DNA from: Massospora cicadina
Lineage: Eukaryota > Entomophthoromycota > Entomophthoromycetes > Entomophthorales > Entomophthoraceae
DNA length: 64,000 bases
Assembly (NCBI GenBank): GCA_022478985.1
Contig: JAKSZP010013303.1
Location: forward strand, 1 to 64,000
Reading direction: 5' to 3'
Made by a program: the position numbers and the translations under genes
Shown: positions 1 to 11,100 of the stretch, one piece after another
Layout: each line of letters opens with the position of its first letter
Position numbering within the stretch: position 1 is the first letter of the stretch
Notes under the pieces: generated by a model
Told to the model about the DNA's origin: nothing
Database searches by the model: none
Seen by the model: the letters and a program-made list of their open reading frames with translations, nothing else

Positions 1-1421
1 AAATAGATTAGTGAAATTAAAGGTTTATTAAGGATAGTGCAAGTTAACCCAGAACTCTAACATCATCAGAGCACTAGGTTTTTACAGTTGAAGGGAATTG
101 AGGAGTGGGGGCTGTGGAACATTTCTTACAATCTGACGTACAAATATTTTCAAAAAATCTGGAGCTTTTGTGTCATGGCTCAGCTTGCACATTGTGGGTG
201 CCTTGATTTGCGGTTTCTGTTTCCAAATTTCCGCTACAATTTGGGTTCCAGAATGCCAGCATATCTTACTTTTTCATAAAGATACAATTCTTATCCTCTA
301 AGGGATCTTTGACAGATCTATTTCTGTGCTGGCGCTCTTGTTAGGACTTCAGTTTTAATCTGCCCAACCGTGCTCTGAATTTTCCATTGATTTTTGCACA
401 TTTTCATGATATAGGCTTTGACCAAATCAAATTTTATGGTAAAATAATCCCATTTCACTCTTTACTGTTGTAAAATCATGATGATGGGCCTCAGCAGAAA
501 ATTACCACTCGTCAAGGGTTGCTCTAAATCCAAACTTTACTTTAACAATGGTTTCAGAAAGGCTCTCACTTCTTTAATTATAATGGAGTGAATCAACTAA
601 TCCAATTTTATGGATGTGGCCAGATCCTTACAACATTGGATGATGATATAGCTGCCATCATTTTCAGATTATATAGTAACCCTGACCTAGCCATACATGT
701 CACATCTATCAACAAAGCTTTAATTCTGTCTTAGACTTTAAAGAAGCTTTACTGGATGTGGTTGATATTCATAAACCAGAGAACTCCCAAAAGACTCCCA
801 CAAAACCCAGAGTTTATATCATGTAGGAAGCATTGCCTAAAAAGAGGGGAAGCTAGGATGCAACTACTGCAAGAACAACCTATTAAATATATGGATCTAA
901 TCAGAAGCCTGCCCTTGCTGAGCAAGGAAAAAGGAAGGACAGATTTATATCATGTACCTCTAGTGCTGACTGATCCAAATTACCTGAAAGCAAGACAAAG
1001 CTGGTCGCTCATCTTGCATGAATTGAGAATGATTCTATTGATGACTCTGAAGGGGTTATGATGACATAGGCTATTATACTTTAGGTTCACCTGCTGATAT
1101 TACTATTCTGGACTGCTTTGACGCTAAAAAAATTTTAATATCGCCCTGTTCTAAAATACACTTATTTAAGCCAGGTTATCTTGTGCCGCAGAATAATTAA
1201 TATGGCCGGAGATGCTGAAAAATACCTTGCTATGTTGATCTGACCCATCTCAAGTATGCAAATTCTACTAGAAATCAAGTAGAGGTATCCTGAGACTACC
1301 TGAAAGCTCAATGCAATTTACGGACTCAAATAGGTAATATTTCTTCCACCAAAAGTTTAGAGTAACCATTACCAAAGTAGAGGTGTAAATTTAGAAGGAA
1401 TGAGATAAGGTTATTTTAAAT

Positions 1422-1649
1422 ATGGGACCACCTATCAATGTTTTCACGTCCCATCTCATTAAGAAGATCAAACTCACCCCAGACCTCAAATACACTCAAG
1501 TTTATAGTGCTGCTAATCAAAACAACACCAAAGCGACAAAAGTTTACTTATCTCTGCCTATTTGAGAAGGCAAATTAGTTTACTCAGCTATTGTAGTTGC
1601 TCTGTACAATATCCAACACAATATAATTTGTTTAGGACGCAGTTTATGA
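1422..1649 (+). pseudogene. Gypsy M retropepsin remnant
   Basis: The translation contains GPPINVF, followed about 60 residues later by a hydrophobic segment ending LGRSL. This matches the retropepsin pattern of an active-site Asp-Ser-Gly-Ala-Pro with hydrophobic flank and a later Ile-Gly-x-Ser-Phe segment, and aligns by eye with the protease of element D (VNIVSTKLVNKL, then DILIGMSF). The catalytic Asp-Ser is replaced by Asn-Met before GPP, and one in-frame stop interrupts it. Retropepsin normally matures the Gag-Pol polyprotein; this copy cannot. The assignment rests on pattern spacing rather than a database search. Confidence 0.5.
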
Positions 1650-2239
1650 TTAAATACAAAAGAGTCATCAACCTGAAAGATAAATACTTATCACTATTTA
1701 ACTATGAAGTTCCCCTTGTACTGTAAAATAAAGACTCTAGAAAGAAAGATTACTCTTGTTTGGTTAACCACACTGTTTTCGCTTTACCTTTAAAATATTC
1801 TATCTCTGGAAGAATTATAAAAAGCAACCCAATTCAATAAACTCAGCTGATGGCATACCATTAATGTTTTTGAGTAAGTAAAAATCAAACTAAGAGAACA
1901 AAGAGTAATTTCTAACAACATAATCCTGAGTATAAACCCAAACTTCTTTCTAAATTCTTTTTTGATGGAGTAAGTAGGTGTAAAGCAAAGGGTTTACAGG
2001 AGTCCTTGATCCAGATTATCAGACATTTTGAGATACTACTTGAAAACCTTTACCAACCAAGGTAACTAAGAAACTTCTTGAATTTGGGAAAGGTTATTAT
2101 TTTCCATATATAAAATTGCTAAGGTACATTTATTGGTACGCATTTTGTATTTGGTCTACCCAGTGAAAATTTAATTTAAACTATCCCTCAAGTCTAAAGA
2201 TCTAATGAGTTATATAAGAGGAACTTGAGAAAGTGCATT

Positions 2240-2259
2240 AATAACTTGAAGACAATAAA
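2240..2259. repeat. Left target-site duplication of G copy 1
   Basis: The sequence aataacttgaagacaataaa matches aataattgaggactataaa at 7032-7050, apart from one indel and two substitutions. Duplications of about 19 bp are typical of LINE target-primed reverse transcription. They fix the ends of G copy 1 and show that the flanking gypsy M was one piece before insertion. Confidence 0.65.
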
Positions 2260-2861
2260 ATTTTCTTTACGCTCAGCATAAACTTTTCAAGCAAAATATC
2301 CAAAAAAATTAGATCTTGATCACCCACAGTAGCTTTGCTCTAATGTCCTCAGAATCCTCGCTGGGTGCCTCAGTGTCAGGCAGTGGCAAAACTCCCTTCA
2401 TTGTTTTCCATCTGACAGGAAATCGTGCTTGGACTGGCTCGCCCAGTCATACCAGACCCCTGTGATGATTCATTCAACCCAAGGATCTCAACGCCCACCT
2501 TTCTCAAACCCAAGATGTGCCCCGTTGCCCCCTAGTGCTCCCCTGGAACAACATGTGTTGTGGCCTTAGGGTCAAATATGGGAAACTTTCCCCTACCACA
2601 ACTAAGCCATCATCAAAATGGCTCATGTGGTGATGCGTCCCACCACTTTTATTGACTTCCGCCCTTTAAGGGATATTTTGATCCCAGCTTTACCTGTGAA
2701 GCCAACGCTGCCACTGCAGCAACTGTGCCCCTGGTCTTCCAGGGTACCCCTCTCCCAACAACTCATACCTGGCTCCCAGCTGACACCACTTTTGAAGTTT
2801 AGTTCACTGGTTTGCCCACCCACCTTCCCCATGAGGTGCTCCACCAGGAGCTTATGGAAGG

Positions 2862-2987
2862 TGTCATGATTCTGATATGACTGGACAATAAGCCTTAGGT
2901 CGTGAGGGCAGGATGGATGGATCTTCTGAGATTGACATGAGTAATAGTAATTTGAGCGCCTTGAAATTAGGCGATATTGGGCTATTG
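2862..2987 (+). repeat. 5' LTR fragment of element B
   Basis: Aligns with the first ~125 bp of the 3' LTR at 5198 (shared blocks include ataagccttaggtcgtgagg and atgagtaatagtaattt). Homology stops at about 2984-2994, where the sequence switches to RT coding DNA. Confidence 0.8.
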
Positions 2988-5180
2988 CAAATTGAGTTGC
3001 CACCGGTGGAGCAGGAGAAGTGAGCAGTAATCGCATCTAAAGGTCTTTTCCAAACAACCCAGATGCCACATGGGCTGTGTAATGCCCCAGCTACGTTTCA
3101 ACGAGCAATGGATACTATTCTGAGTGATCTAAAACTGTCATGTGTCCTTGTATACCTAGATGACATTTATGTTTTCTCCTGAACCTTCTCTGAACACCTT
3201 AACCATTTAGAAGCTGTATTCCGCTGGCTCACTGAGGCAATTTTTAAGATTAAGCTCCGGAAATGCCACTTCTTTAAGGACCTGCTGGAATACCTGGGGT
3301 TTGTGGTTGATGCCACAGGGCTGATACCTCACCCAGTCAAAGAGGAAGCTATTTCAAAAATGACTCCACCCAACAGTAAGTGGGATATACAATTCTTTTT
3401 GGGAATGGTCGGATATTAATGGCGCTTCATCCCTAACTTCAGCTGTATTGGGGGCCCACTCTTTGAGTTATTAAAAAAGGCACTAAGTTTGAATGGGCGG
3501 AACGTCATCAACATCTTTTTGATATGCTTCAAACAGCATTAACCAGTGCACCCGTGTTACACTATCCAAATTCTGAAAAGGGTTCATTGTTCAGATGGAT
3601 GCATCCCTTTCCGCTGTAGGGGCTGTCCTATCCCAAAAAGATGAGGAAGGAGAAGAGCACCCCTTGCATACTGTAGTCTCAGTTTGAACAGCCATAAACG
3701 CAATTTTACCAAGACTGAGAGGGAGTGCTTGGCGGTGATCTACGCCTATAAGCAATTTCAGGTGTATTTGCATGGGGTGAAATTCAAAGTTGTAATGGAT
3801 CATGCCTCGCTACGCTGGTTACAAAATCTGAAAGAACCGGAAGGGCGTCTGGCCCAATGGACTCTTAAATTGCAGGCATATAATTTTGAAATTCTTCGCC
3901 TACCTGGAGCATAACCAAAATGCGATTGTTTATTGAGATTACCTACAATTGTAGTTACAGCAGATCTAAGTGATATCCTGTTTGATAAGATGCTTAGTGG
4001 AAAGCATGACGATAAACTGCCCCAGTCATCAAGGTGTTGGATGGAATAAGGGCCAATACGTTCCACAAAAATGGGGAATTATATAAGCGGATAGGGAACA
4101 CTACTGTGAATTTCCCAAGACCTTTCACCTGCCCAACAATTATTATGAGTGCACACCGAGCAGTTGGACATGGTGGGGTGCGTAAGACCATGTAATTATT
4201 GCGGCCTCAGTCTTAATGGGAAAGCATGAACTTCAACATTCTTGATACTATCTCCTCCTGTCACCAATGCCAAGTGGAAAATCCATTCCACCAGACGACT
4301 TCATATCAGTTAGTGAAGCCGCACTTCACCTGGCACAGTTTCATTCGATGTGGTGGGTCCCTTGCCAGCAGGGGCAAAATGGTGCAAATACATCCTGGTA
4401 GCAATTGACCACATAACCTGGTGGGTTGAAGCAAGTCCAATATGAGACTTAGGGGCACTAACGGTGTCCAAGTTTGTTATGGAGTGTATAATTTGGTGAC
4501 ATGACTGTCCCCAATTCATCTTACTGATAACGGGACTAACTTCAGTTCACACATCTACCTAAGGTAAACGAGCTGATGGCCATTTGTGAGGTTCTATTAA
4601 CTCCGTATCACCCCAAGTCCAACGGAATGGCTGAATGGGCTAATGGGACCCTAGTGAACATACTCCAGAAGTTGGTCACAGACAGGCCTTCTGATTGGAG
4701 TACCCTCCTTTCTACCGCAGTGTTTGCCTACAATATTAGCTACCATTCAGCCACAGGGAAAAGCCCATTCCAATTGCTTTATGGATGGCACCCCGCTCTG
4801 CCCTCCCTCCTATATGCCGGTGTAGAGGACACGGCGGATTAGATCCCCAACGCTATTTGACCGTTCTAATGAATATGCTAATCAAATTACAAACTGAAGC
4901 ATACTTGTTCATCTTAGCCAGAGAATCAAAAGCCAGGCTGCTGATCAGGTACGGCGGAGTGACCTAGCACAGTTCAAGGATGGAGACATGGTCTTATTCC
5001 ATGATCAACATGGGTTTGGCTGAAAACACAAGCTGGCCAATATCTGAATTGGACCATTCAAAGCCATTTAGAAGACAGGCATAGACGCATATACTATCAA
5101 GGACCCTGCTAGCGGTCAGATCATCAACTGAGTACATGCAAACTTCTCCAGGCGTATAAGCAATAGGAGCCTTATCATCC
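2988..5180 (+). pseudogene. Element B pol remnant (RT, RNase H, integrase)
   Basis: It begins inside RT at QIELP. YLDD, the catalytic RT motif, is intact at 3153-3164 (VYLDDIYVFS). RNase H follows: MDASLSAVGAVLSQK near 3595, then ECLAVIYAYKQFQVYLHG and LKEPEGRLAQWTLKLQ up to 3914. Integrase has a His/Cys-like segment (HRAVGHGG, then CHQCQ, about 4150-4275) and a C-terminal core part at 4576-4842 (LTPYHPKSNGMAEWANGTL, with the E of the DDE triad displaced by a W-for-R change). The end reads as a GPF/Y-like module with DGDMVLFHD near 4980-5130. There is no chromodomain. Several stops and frameshifts make it non-functional. Confidence 0.85.
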
Positions 5181-5184
5181 AATC

Positions 5185-5197
5185 AAGGAGGGGGTAA
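5185..5197 (+). promoter_or_regulatory. Polypurine tract of element B
   Basis: The purine-rich run aaggagggggtaa lies directly before the 3' LTR start at 5198. This is the expected position of the plus-strand primer for LTR retrotransposon replication. The same tcaaggaggggg core precedes the 3' LTR of D. Confidence 0.8.
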
Positions 5198-5717
5198 TGT
5201 CACGATTCTGGTATGAATGGATTATAAGCCTTAGGTCGTGAGGGTGGGATGGATGGATCCGCTAAGATCGATATGAGTAATAGTAATTTTATTGCCTTGA
5301 ATTTGGGCGATATTGGATTGTTGGTAAATCGACTCAAATTGGGTGTCATGAGAGTAACTAATATAGAATTGATGTAACCAATGAGATACGGCGAGTTGAG
5401 TTACTAAGCCATGTAAGTAGTATCATCCAAAATTGGTATGATATAAGCAGGATATGATGATTGAGAAAAGAAGAGGTTTTAGTAGTTTTTTTAGTACTAG
5501 ATAGTAGTTTTTAGTTAGTGGAACAGCGGGAATCAGTTGTAATAAATATACTTATAAAAAAGAGTTGTGGGACCAAGTGCTCCATTTTTATTTTATAAGT
5601 CTATTATTTTATTTTCAGGACAACGATCCTCACATTGTTGATCCTAGAGGCTCAGTGGGTCAAACCCTGTGCCAAAATCCTTTAGTGTATCCCTCACATA
5701 CTACCAATTTTACAACA
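5198..5717 (+). repeat. 3' LTR of element B (520 bp)
   Basis: Starts TGTCACG after the polypurine tract and ends ACAACA before gaaag. It carries a TATA-like atataag at 5441-5447 and an AATAAA poly(A) signal at 5541-5546, in the order expected for U3-R-U5. The U3 part resembles the C-family LTRs in general form but differs in sequence between the two groups. Confidence 0.85.
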
Positions 5718-5722
5718 GAAAG

Positions 5723-6900
5723 TTTGGCAGCCTATGATTCCAACCCCAACTTGCAACTTGTGGTCTCAAATGGAGCCACACGCCTCACTGGGCCTTGGGT
5801 GTTTGCCACAATTAGCCCTTAATCAAACAAAATTTCCCAGTTGATCCCCCTTGCGCAGTTATCCCCTCTGCCCTCGACCATCTGTTCTGGGCCCACATCA
5901 AGGATGGACAGATGATCTGTCCGTCCTGTTTTGAGTTGGACTACTCAAAATGCAAGTGCCCATCCCTAGCTGCCTCCAATGGGGCTGATTTTCATCTACC
6001 AACCTCAATCCGCCACCCACCCTGCGCCAGCTACAGTATGGGGTATGGTCCTACCTCCCCCTCCCCCAAAACCTGATGCTGCAGCTGCATCTGCAGCCAC
6101 CAATCAACCTCCTCCTCGCCCCATTGCCAAAAAGCTCCATCTAATAAAGCACAAAACTGGACCCCAGTTAAATACCATGTATCATTCAACAAATCAACTA
6201 AACCTCAACCATATGCTGAAGCCCCAATTCAATTCAACCAGAACCCATGAGATTTATTAGCTGAAATTGCTGAATCATGTAACTTCATTAAAGAATATCT
6301 CTGCAAATTAAGCGATTCTGTAATGCAGATGGGACCCCAAACATCCCCCCTCGTTTATATGCCCCACTTCCAAATGCCAAATCATTTTACAGCAACCACC
6401 AGCTTGCAGTAGAAGAAGCTGGTACACCAGATTGTCGTCCCCTCCACAAAGTTACCACCAAATTAGTGGCGATTCTCACAGGAGGTATTCCACCTCCTGT
6501 TATCCCCATAAATCTCACTCCAAAAAAGTAAGATTTATATGAATCAACTGGGCAAAAATGTCAATGATGCTATCCAGAGCGTGGTAACTGTAGCACGGAA
6601 TCCAAAAGCTAAGATTACCTGAACCAATATTTCCACGTTCATTAAATTACAAAACGCCCTCATTAAAGCCAAAAAATCTTTAGCCAAATATATCACTGCC
6701 ATTTTTTGTTGGCAATTTCTCTGAAAGACAATCATTAATGATATTTAACCACATTCCTCCAATGCCCCTACGCCATTGCTAACTGCATTGACATGTACCT
6801 TACTCTGAGCTGAGGAAGTTGCTGCCAAAGATGAGCCTCCTGATCCCCCCTCCCCTTCTGCCATTGAGGGATAAGCGGTCTCCGCTTCCCACCTGGTTGT
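5723..6900 (+). pseudogene. G copy 1 ORF1-like protein, C-terminal part
   Basis: Continues the reading interrupted at 2861. The translation gives LVVSNGATRLTGPWVFATIS, then a segment ending MICPSCFELDYSKCKCPSL, then a Pro/Ala-rich stretch (PPPPPKPDAAAASAA, near 6055-6110). The Cys cluster is CX2CX7CXC, which differs from the canonical CCHC knuckle. By its position after a conserved alpha/beta-like block it parallels the CCHC knuckle of LINE H ORF1, so a nucleic-acid-binding ORF1 role is inferred. Stops and frameshifts make it a pseudogene. The N-terminal part lies at about 2330-2861. Confidence 0.5.
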
Positions 6901-7050
6901 TTCTATTCAGTGTGTTTCATTCAATACACTCATTTGGGTGCTTTGTTTGAATCAATTAGTTACTTTAGTTTTAATTTTACTATTTTAGATCAGTAATGTA
7001 TTTCCCCTGGTCAGCTTACCTTGGCTAATCAAATAATTGAGGACTATAAA

Positions 7051-9260
7051 GATGTACACTCAACGTCAGATGATGACTATGGTCACTTAAAAGACTGGAC
7101 ACATAGTGTTGACGTTGGAGATTCAATTTTTATTTGATTAAAGCCATCTATAGGCTGGCGTAGGTAGAGGAGCATTGTATGATAACCAATCTCAATCAAT
7201 TATTGATAACAGTTTACTTGTGCCCTCCAAGAATCAATGGTTATTGACGCTATTACCTATAAAGAAGAGAATGGTAACTCACAGAATAATGGTGGAAACA
7301 GGAAATAAAAAGCCTCACTAAGAAGGAAAGCTATCAAATTCCATAAATTGGTGATGCTTTGCCTGACTCTCTGGCTAAAATTCTACTCCACGATGAACCT
7401 CGCCAGCAGCTATTGGCAAATGGATCTATCACCAGAAAACCAAGTAAATTCGCATTGGTAAGCAAAGAAGAATTATTCTTTACTATCTGGCTCCCTTAGG
7501 GATTATGCAATGCTCTCACCTCATTTTTATGGGTGATATATTATATTGTGAAAGATCCCAAATTAAACTGCGTGATCATATAACAGATGACATAACTTTG
7601 TTTTCCAAAAACATTTAAAAACATCTAGACTAGCTCAAGTCAGTTTTAAAAAGGCTGAGATATACCACATCAAACTAAAGCCTGAAAAGTGTATCTTCTT
7701 CCAACAGGAACTGTAATTTCTTAGGAGATGTTATATTGTGGGAGATTTTCAACTATTTTACAATAAACCTGTAGAAAACTCCAAAATTACAAAACTAAAG
7801 AGCTCTGAGATATACAAGTAGTATTAGGAATAATGGGATATTACCACCAATTGATCCCTAATTTCTCAACTAACTGAACCTCTTGCCTGTTTGCTTTCAA
7901 AAAAAGACCAATTTCATGTTGGGAGTAGAGCAAAGAACTGCATTTGAGACTGTGAAAGATTTGTTTAAGAGACTACCATACCACAACGTCTGCACTATGG
8001 GAAGCCATTCATTCTGTTTACGTATGACTCCAAATTAGCTGTAGGCGCCATTCTCTCACAACTTGATGATAAAGGCATTGAACACTTGATGTCTTTTTTC
8101 AGCAAAACGCTTCTTAAAGCTGAGCGAGATTATATAATCACTAAGAAAGTGCTTATTTGTTCTCCTGGTGATGAATCATTTACGGACTTTCTTGTAAGAT
8201 ATGGACTTTACATTTGTTACAGGCCATGCTTCTTATTAGTGGCTTCAAAGCATGAAAGATCAGACAGAAAGACAAAACCATTGTGCTCTCAAACTTCAGC
8301 ACTGCAACTTGTACATCGTCCATCAAGCTGAAATAAAACACACAAAAGTAGATGGAATACTAAGATTGCCATTTACTTCTTAAACAATAGCAAGGCTGAA
8401 TGGCTACATGACTTACTAATGAAGCTAGTAAACTCTTGGGAGTACAAATATGAACCAGTTCAAAAGAAGTCAAAATAACTCACTCAATTTACAAAAGTTT
8501 CAGATGATTTACAAAAAAACTTAAAAATGACTGGCTACCTTACTTGTGACTTTTGAAATGGGTACCAGTTATAATGAAAGCAGACTTTACCTTAGGACCT
8601 GGAGGGACTAATAAAAACTTATAATTGCTCAAGGATTGCTAATAGGAAGAAATAATGTACTCTGTAATAAAAGTGTTAGATGCCTGAATAACTCAGAAAA
8701 CTGACGCATCATAAGTTCAAGTACAACTATCAGTCCTTGATTCCTTAGAAGCCAATTATAACATCATTCTAGACGTCATAGATCCACTAACTAATCTTAC
8801 AGGAAGGAATAATACATCCTTCTAGAATTTATCATCTAATGATTTGGGTAAAAGAAATCGTTATTATCGTGCAGACTGTCAAGTCAACCACACATTTTAT
8901 ACCAAGATACTAATAGGCATGGCTGCCCACAGTTACTGCTATGCATCAATAGGAAGAATTTTACTTTAAGAGTTTTGAGGATCATAGCTATGAGAATGTG
9001 AGCTCAACAATTATTTTCAGCCCCATACAACCCATCAACTATTGGGAATGCAGAAAGAACTAATGGAACGTTGATTTAAATATTAAATAAGATTGCTACT
9101 ACTGATCTATTACACTGGGAATAATATCTCTCAAGTGCATTGATAGATTATAGTATAAGTTTCCTTCAAATCATCAAAATTTCTCCCTTCAAGGCCTTAT
9201 ACAGAAGAGAAACTTAGATTTTGGCACTATTAAATCATGAAGTTAGCAGTGAAAATAGAA
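7051..9260 (+). pseudogene. Gypsy M pol remnant (RT, RNase H, integrase)
   Basis: RT is recognisable from YSTMNLASSYWQMDLSPENQ (about 7383-7443), the usual fingers/palm block. It is followed by GLCNALTSF, and by KAEIYHIKLKPEKCIFFQQE near 7650-7710. RNase H reads ILFTYDSKLAVGAILSQLDD (about 8017-8076), then FFSKTLLKAERDYIITKKVL (about 8093-8152). Integrase is suggested by PYNPSTIGNAERTNGTLI near 9025-9075, corresponding to the usual YHP-NG-ER-NGTL block that holds the catalytic Glu. Stops and frameshifts are frequent, more than in B or D, consistent with M being the oldest layer of this nest. I cannot locate the YxDD motif or an LTR downstream. Confidence 0.65.
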
Positions 9261-9450
9261 GAGCCTGAGTAAGTGCTAAGAAGATTATCACTGAAGATCA
9301 CACAATTACAATTAGAGGAGATAAAAAATCTAACTAATAAAGTTACAAGTGAAGGTCAAGCAGCAAATGCATCACGCCAACCTTTACCCACTTTTGAGAT
9401 TTCAGACTTATTTCTGCACTATCACAATCGTATAAACCCCTAAGGAGGAA

Positions 9451-9959
9451 AATTAGATTCCATCTGGGATTGGCTGTATGATATAACTTATGAACTTTTG
9501 GATGAATACTCTATCAAGCCTTTAGAAAATGAAGTAATTATCAATTGCATACGTAGCTGAGCCTTGTGTCAGTACTCCATGAAATATCCTTAGTGGTCTA
9601 TGTCAGATATCAGGATATTAGAATAAGATTGGAAGAATATTGACCATAAACTCCAACAACAGAAGTTGAACCTTGACCCACAAAAGGGTTAAAGAATCTA
9701 CCTAAGATTAAGACATGAAAAAAATAGTTGGTAAGACACAAACTGATGATAAAAAAGTCCATTGGATTAATTTGAGCCTAATTACCCTGAGATGAAATCC
9801 TGACTAATCAAAATAAAGGATCATCAGAAGGTCAGGTAAATATTACTCAAGGTGGCACATGAGGCAGTAAATTAAGTTGAACCCACGAATAGGGTAATAA
9901 TTAAGAATTTTCCCAATAATTAACCTAATCAATACAAGTTTATCTGACTTGGTACATTC
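9451..9959. other. Unassigned AT-rich interval
   Basis: No credible coding region. A purine-rich stretch (aaggaggaaaatta near 9443-9457) could be the polypurine tract of gypsy M, but no paired LTR was found. Confidence 0.3.
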
Positions 9960-11100
9960 AACATACATTTTTGCCTAATCTAAAATATTCTACAAATGCA
10001 TTATATCATCTGGAATGCATCGTCTGAGCAACAGCCTCTCATCAGGATTTACCTCTCTATTATTTTATTAACCCTTTCCCTTTTTTATATTGTATTGGTA
10101 AATGTGGCATATAAAAAACCCCTATTCCATACTAAAATAAAGGTACATTTAAAATATATATCTTGTTTTGGTAAAATTGACTTCAATAAATCCGTTTCTC
10201 TTTACTTATCACAGGATTTATATCCTAGCTGATGGGACATAAGCAGATGAATTGGCACCTTTTAAAATATTCTTGTCATCTGTCTTGGATGTTTTAAAAT
10301 ATAAAATGTCTGACTTCTTGGGCATACAACTATTTTACTCAAAAAAAGGAACCCCAACACTTAGTATTTGTCTGATTAATTTAATCTACAAGGTGTTCTA
10401 TAGACAGTACTTCTGGAATATAGATGGCCAATTAGTAAGAAAACAGCAGTCCAAAAAAGGCAAAGCTGTTTTGTAGAATACAGAAGACTGTGCGCTACAC
10501 TTCTATGATAGTGTTATGCTTTTGAGTGTGGTTTAAGTCAAGAATAACTTGTTTTAAACAGCTAAAAACTGTAGCGTTAGTAATAGATCTCAATTATACA
10601 ATGAAAGCAACCTTTACTTTATGTAAATTAACCTTTAGTCAAGTAACTTTAGACCATAGATGGTAAAGCACTGAACATGTGGCAGTTTAATGCTTATTAA
10701 TAGGAACATGTGAAGCATTAAAAGAAAAAAATTTACCTTTGTTTTTTTGAGGTTCAGGAATATTTAGCTCCTTAGGGACATATGGAACAAAACACATGGA
10801 GTTTCTGAAAATAAAATATTTTTAGCAGATGGTTCATCAGCCACAGGGAGCTTTTTAACTATGATGAAGTCACATTTTACTTTTTTGTCTTAAAATTGGT
10901 TCAATAAATGGAAAAGTATGATATTGGCGCCTGAAGTAAAGACTATCCATAATCTATTCTTAAGTTTCTCAGAATTATATAAGATACGTGGACTCAATGA
11001 CATTTAACAAGGCTTAAGGGAGGTATAATAAATATAGAAAAGAATATGGTATAAGAAGAGCCTATTTGATATAGTCTAGAGTTTTTAGTTTGTTTAACTG
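9960..11100 (+). pseudogene. Ty1/copia-like RT and RNase H remnant (N)
   Basis: Around 10210-10380 the translation reads IYILADGT, a decayed copia YVDDG motif. It is followed by ADELAPFKIFLSSVLDVLKY, KMSDFLGIQLFYSKKGTPTLS and a YIxKVL-like block. This order (YVDD, then K-M-D-L-FLGIQ, then LSQ-x-YI) is characteristic of Ty1/copia RT. Near 10800-10890 ADGSSATGSFLTMMKS, then NWFNKW, resembles the copia RNase H block (DADWA, TGRSFSGY, SW-SKKQ). There is no intact ORF beyond about 78 codons. Limits are approximate; the copia reading rests on motif order seen by eye. The probable LTR at 18191 may belong to it. Confidence 0.45.

Larger units (their letters stand above)
2862..5717 (+). mobile_element. 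Ty3/gypsy element B with internal deletion
   Basis: The left end TGTCATGATTCTG (2862) and the right LTR 5198-5717 (TGTCACGATTCTG to TTTTACAACA) are flanked by gaagg (2857-2861) and gaaag (5718-5722), a 5-bp target duplication with one mismatch. Removing the insertion restores the reading of G seen in copy 2. Only about 130 bp of the 5' LTR remains; it is fused directly to the middle of RT. The rest of the 5' LTR, the primer site, gag, protease and N-terminal RT are missing. RT, RNase H and integrase remnants run 2988-5180. The LTR belongs to the same family as array C (49772 onward). Confidence 0.85.
2260..7031 (+). mobile_element. ORF1-only LINE-like element G, copy 1 (interrupted)
   Basis: Two parts (2260-2861 and 5723-7031, about 1.91 kb in total) align collinearly with 25211-27112. 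Both copies stop at the same 3' point, a tail of the form ccctggtcagctt followed by an A-rich end. The encoded protein, broken by frameshifts, contains a segment resembling LINE ORF1 proteins, a Cys cluster (CPSCFELDYSKCKC) and a Pro/Ala-rich tail. No endonuclease or RT follows in either copy. The flanking ~19-bp duplication indicates a LINE-type insertion. Gypsy B is inserted in the middle with its own 5-bp duplication. The 3' tail resembles that of LINE H. Confidence 0.65.
1..9450 (+). mobile_element. Old Ty3/gypsy element M, interrupted
   Basis: A heavily decayed plus-strand gypsy element. A protease-like stretch lies near 1422-1649. RT, RNase H and integrase remnants follow from 7051 in the order PR-RT-RH-IN typical of Ty3/gypsy. 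The two halves are separated by G copy 1 (2260-7031), whose target duplication (2240-2259 and 7032-7050) shows that they were once contiguous. Both outer limits are approximate. Bases 1-1400 probably hold the gag region and possibly an LTR end, but I cannot identify gag motifs, and the 306-base ORF at 756-1061 is unrecognised. I did not find LTRs. All domains contain stops and frameshifts, so the element is dead. Confidence 0.6.
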
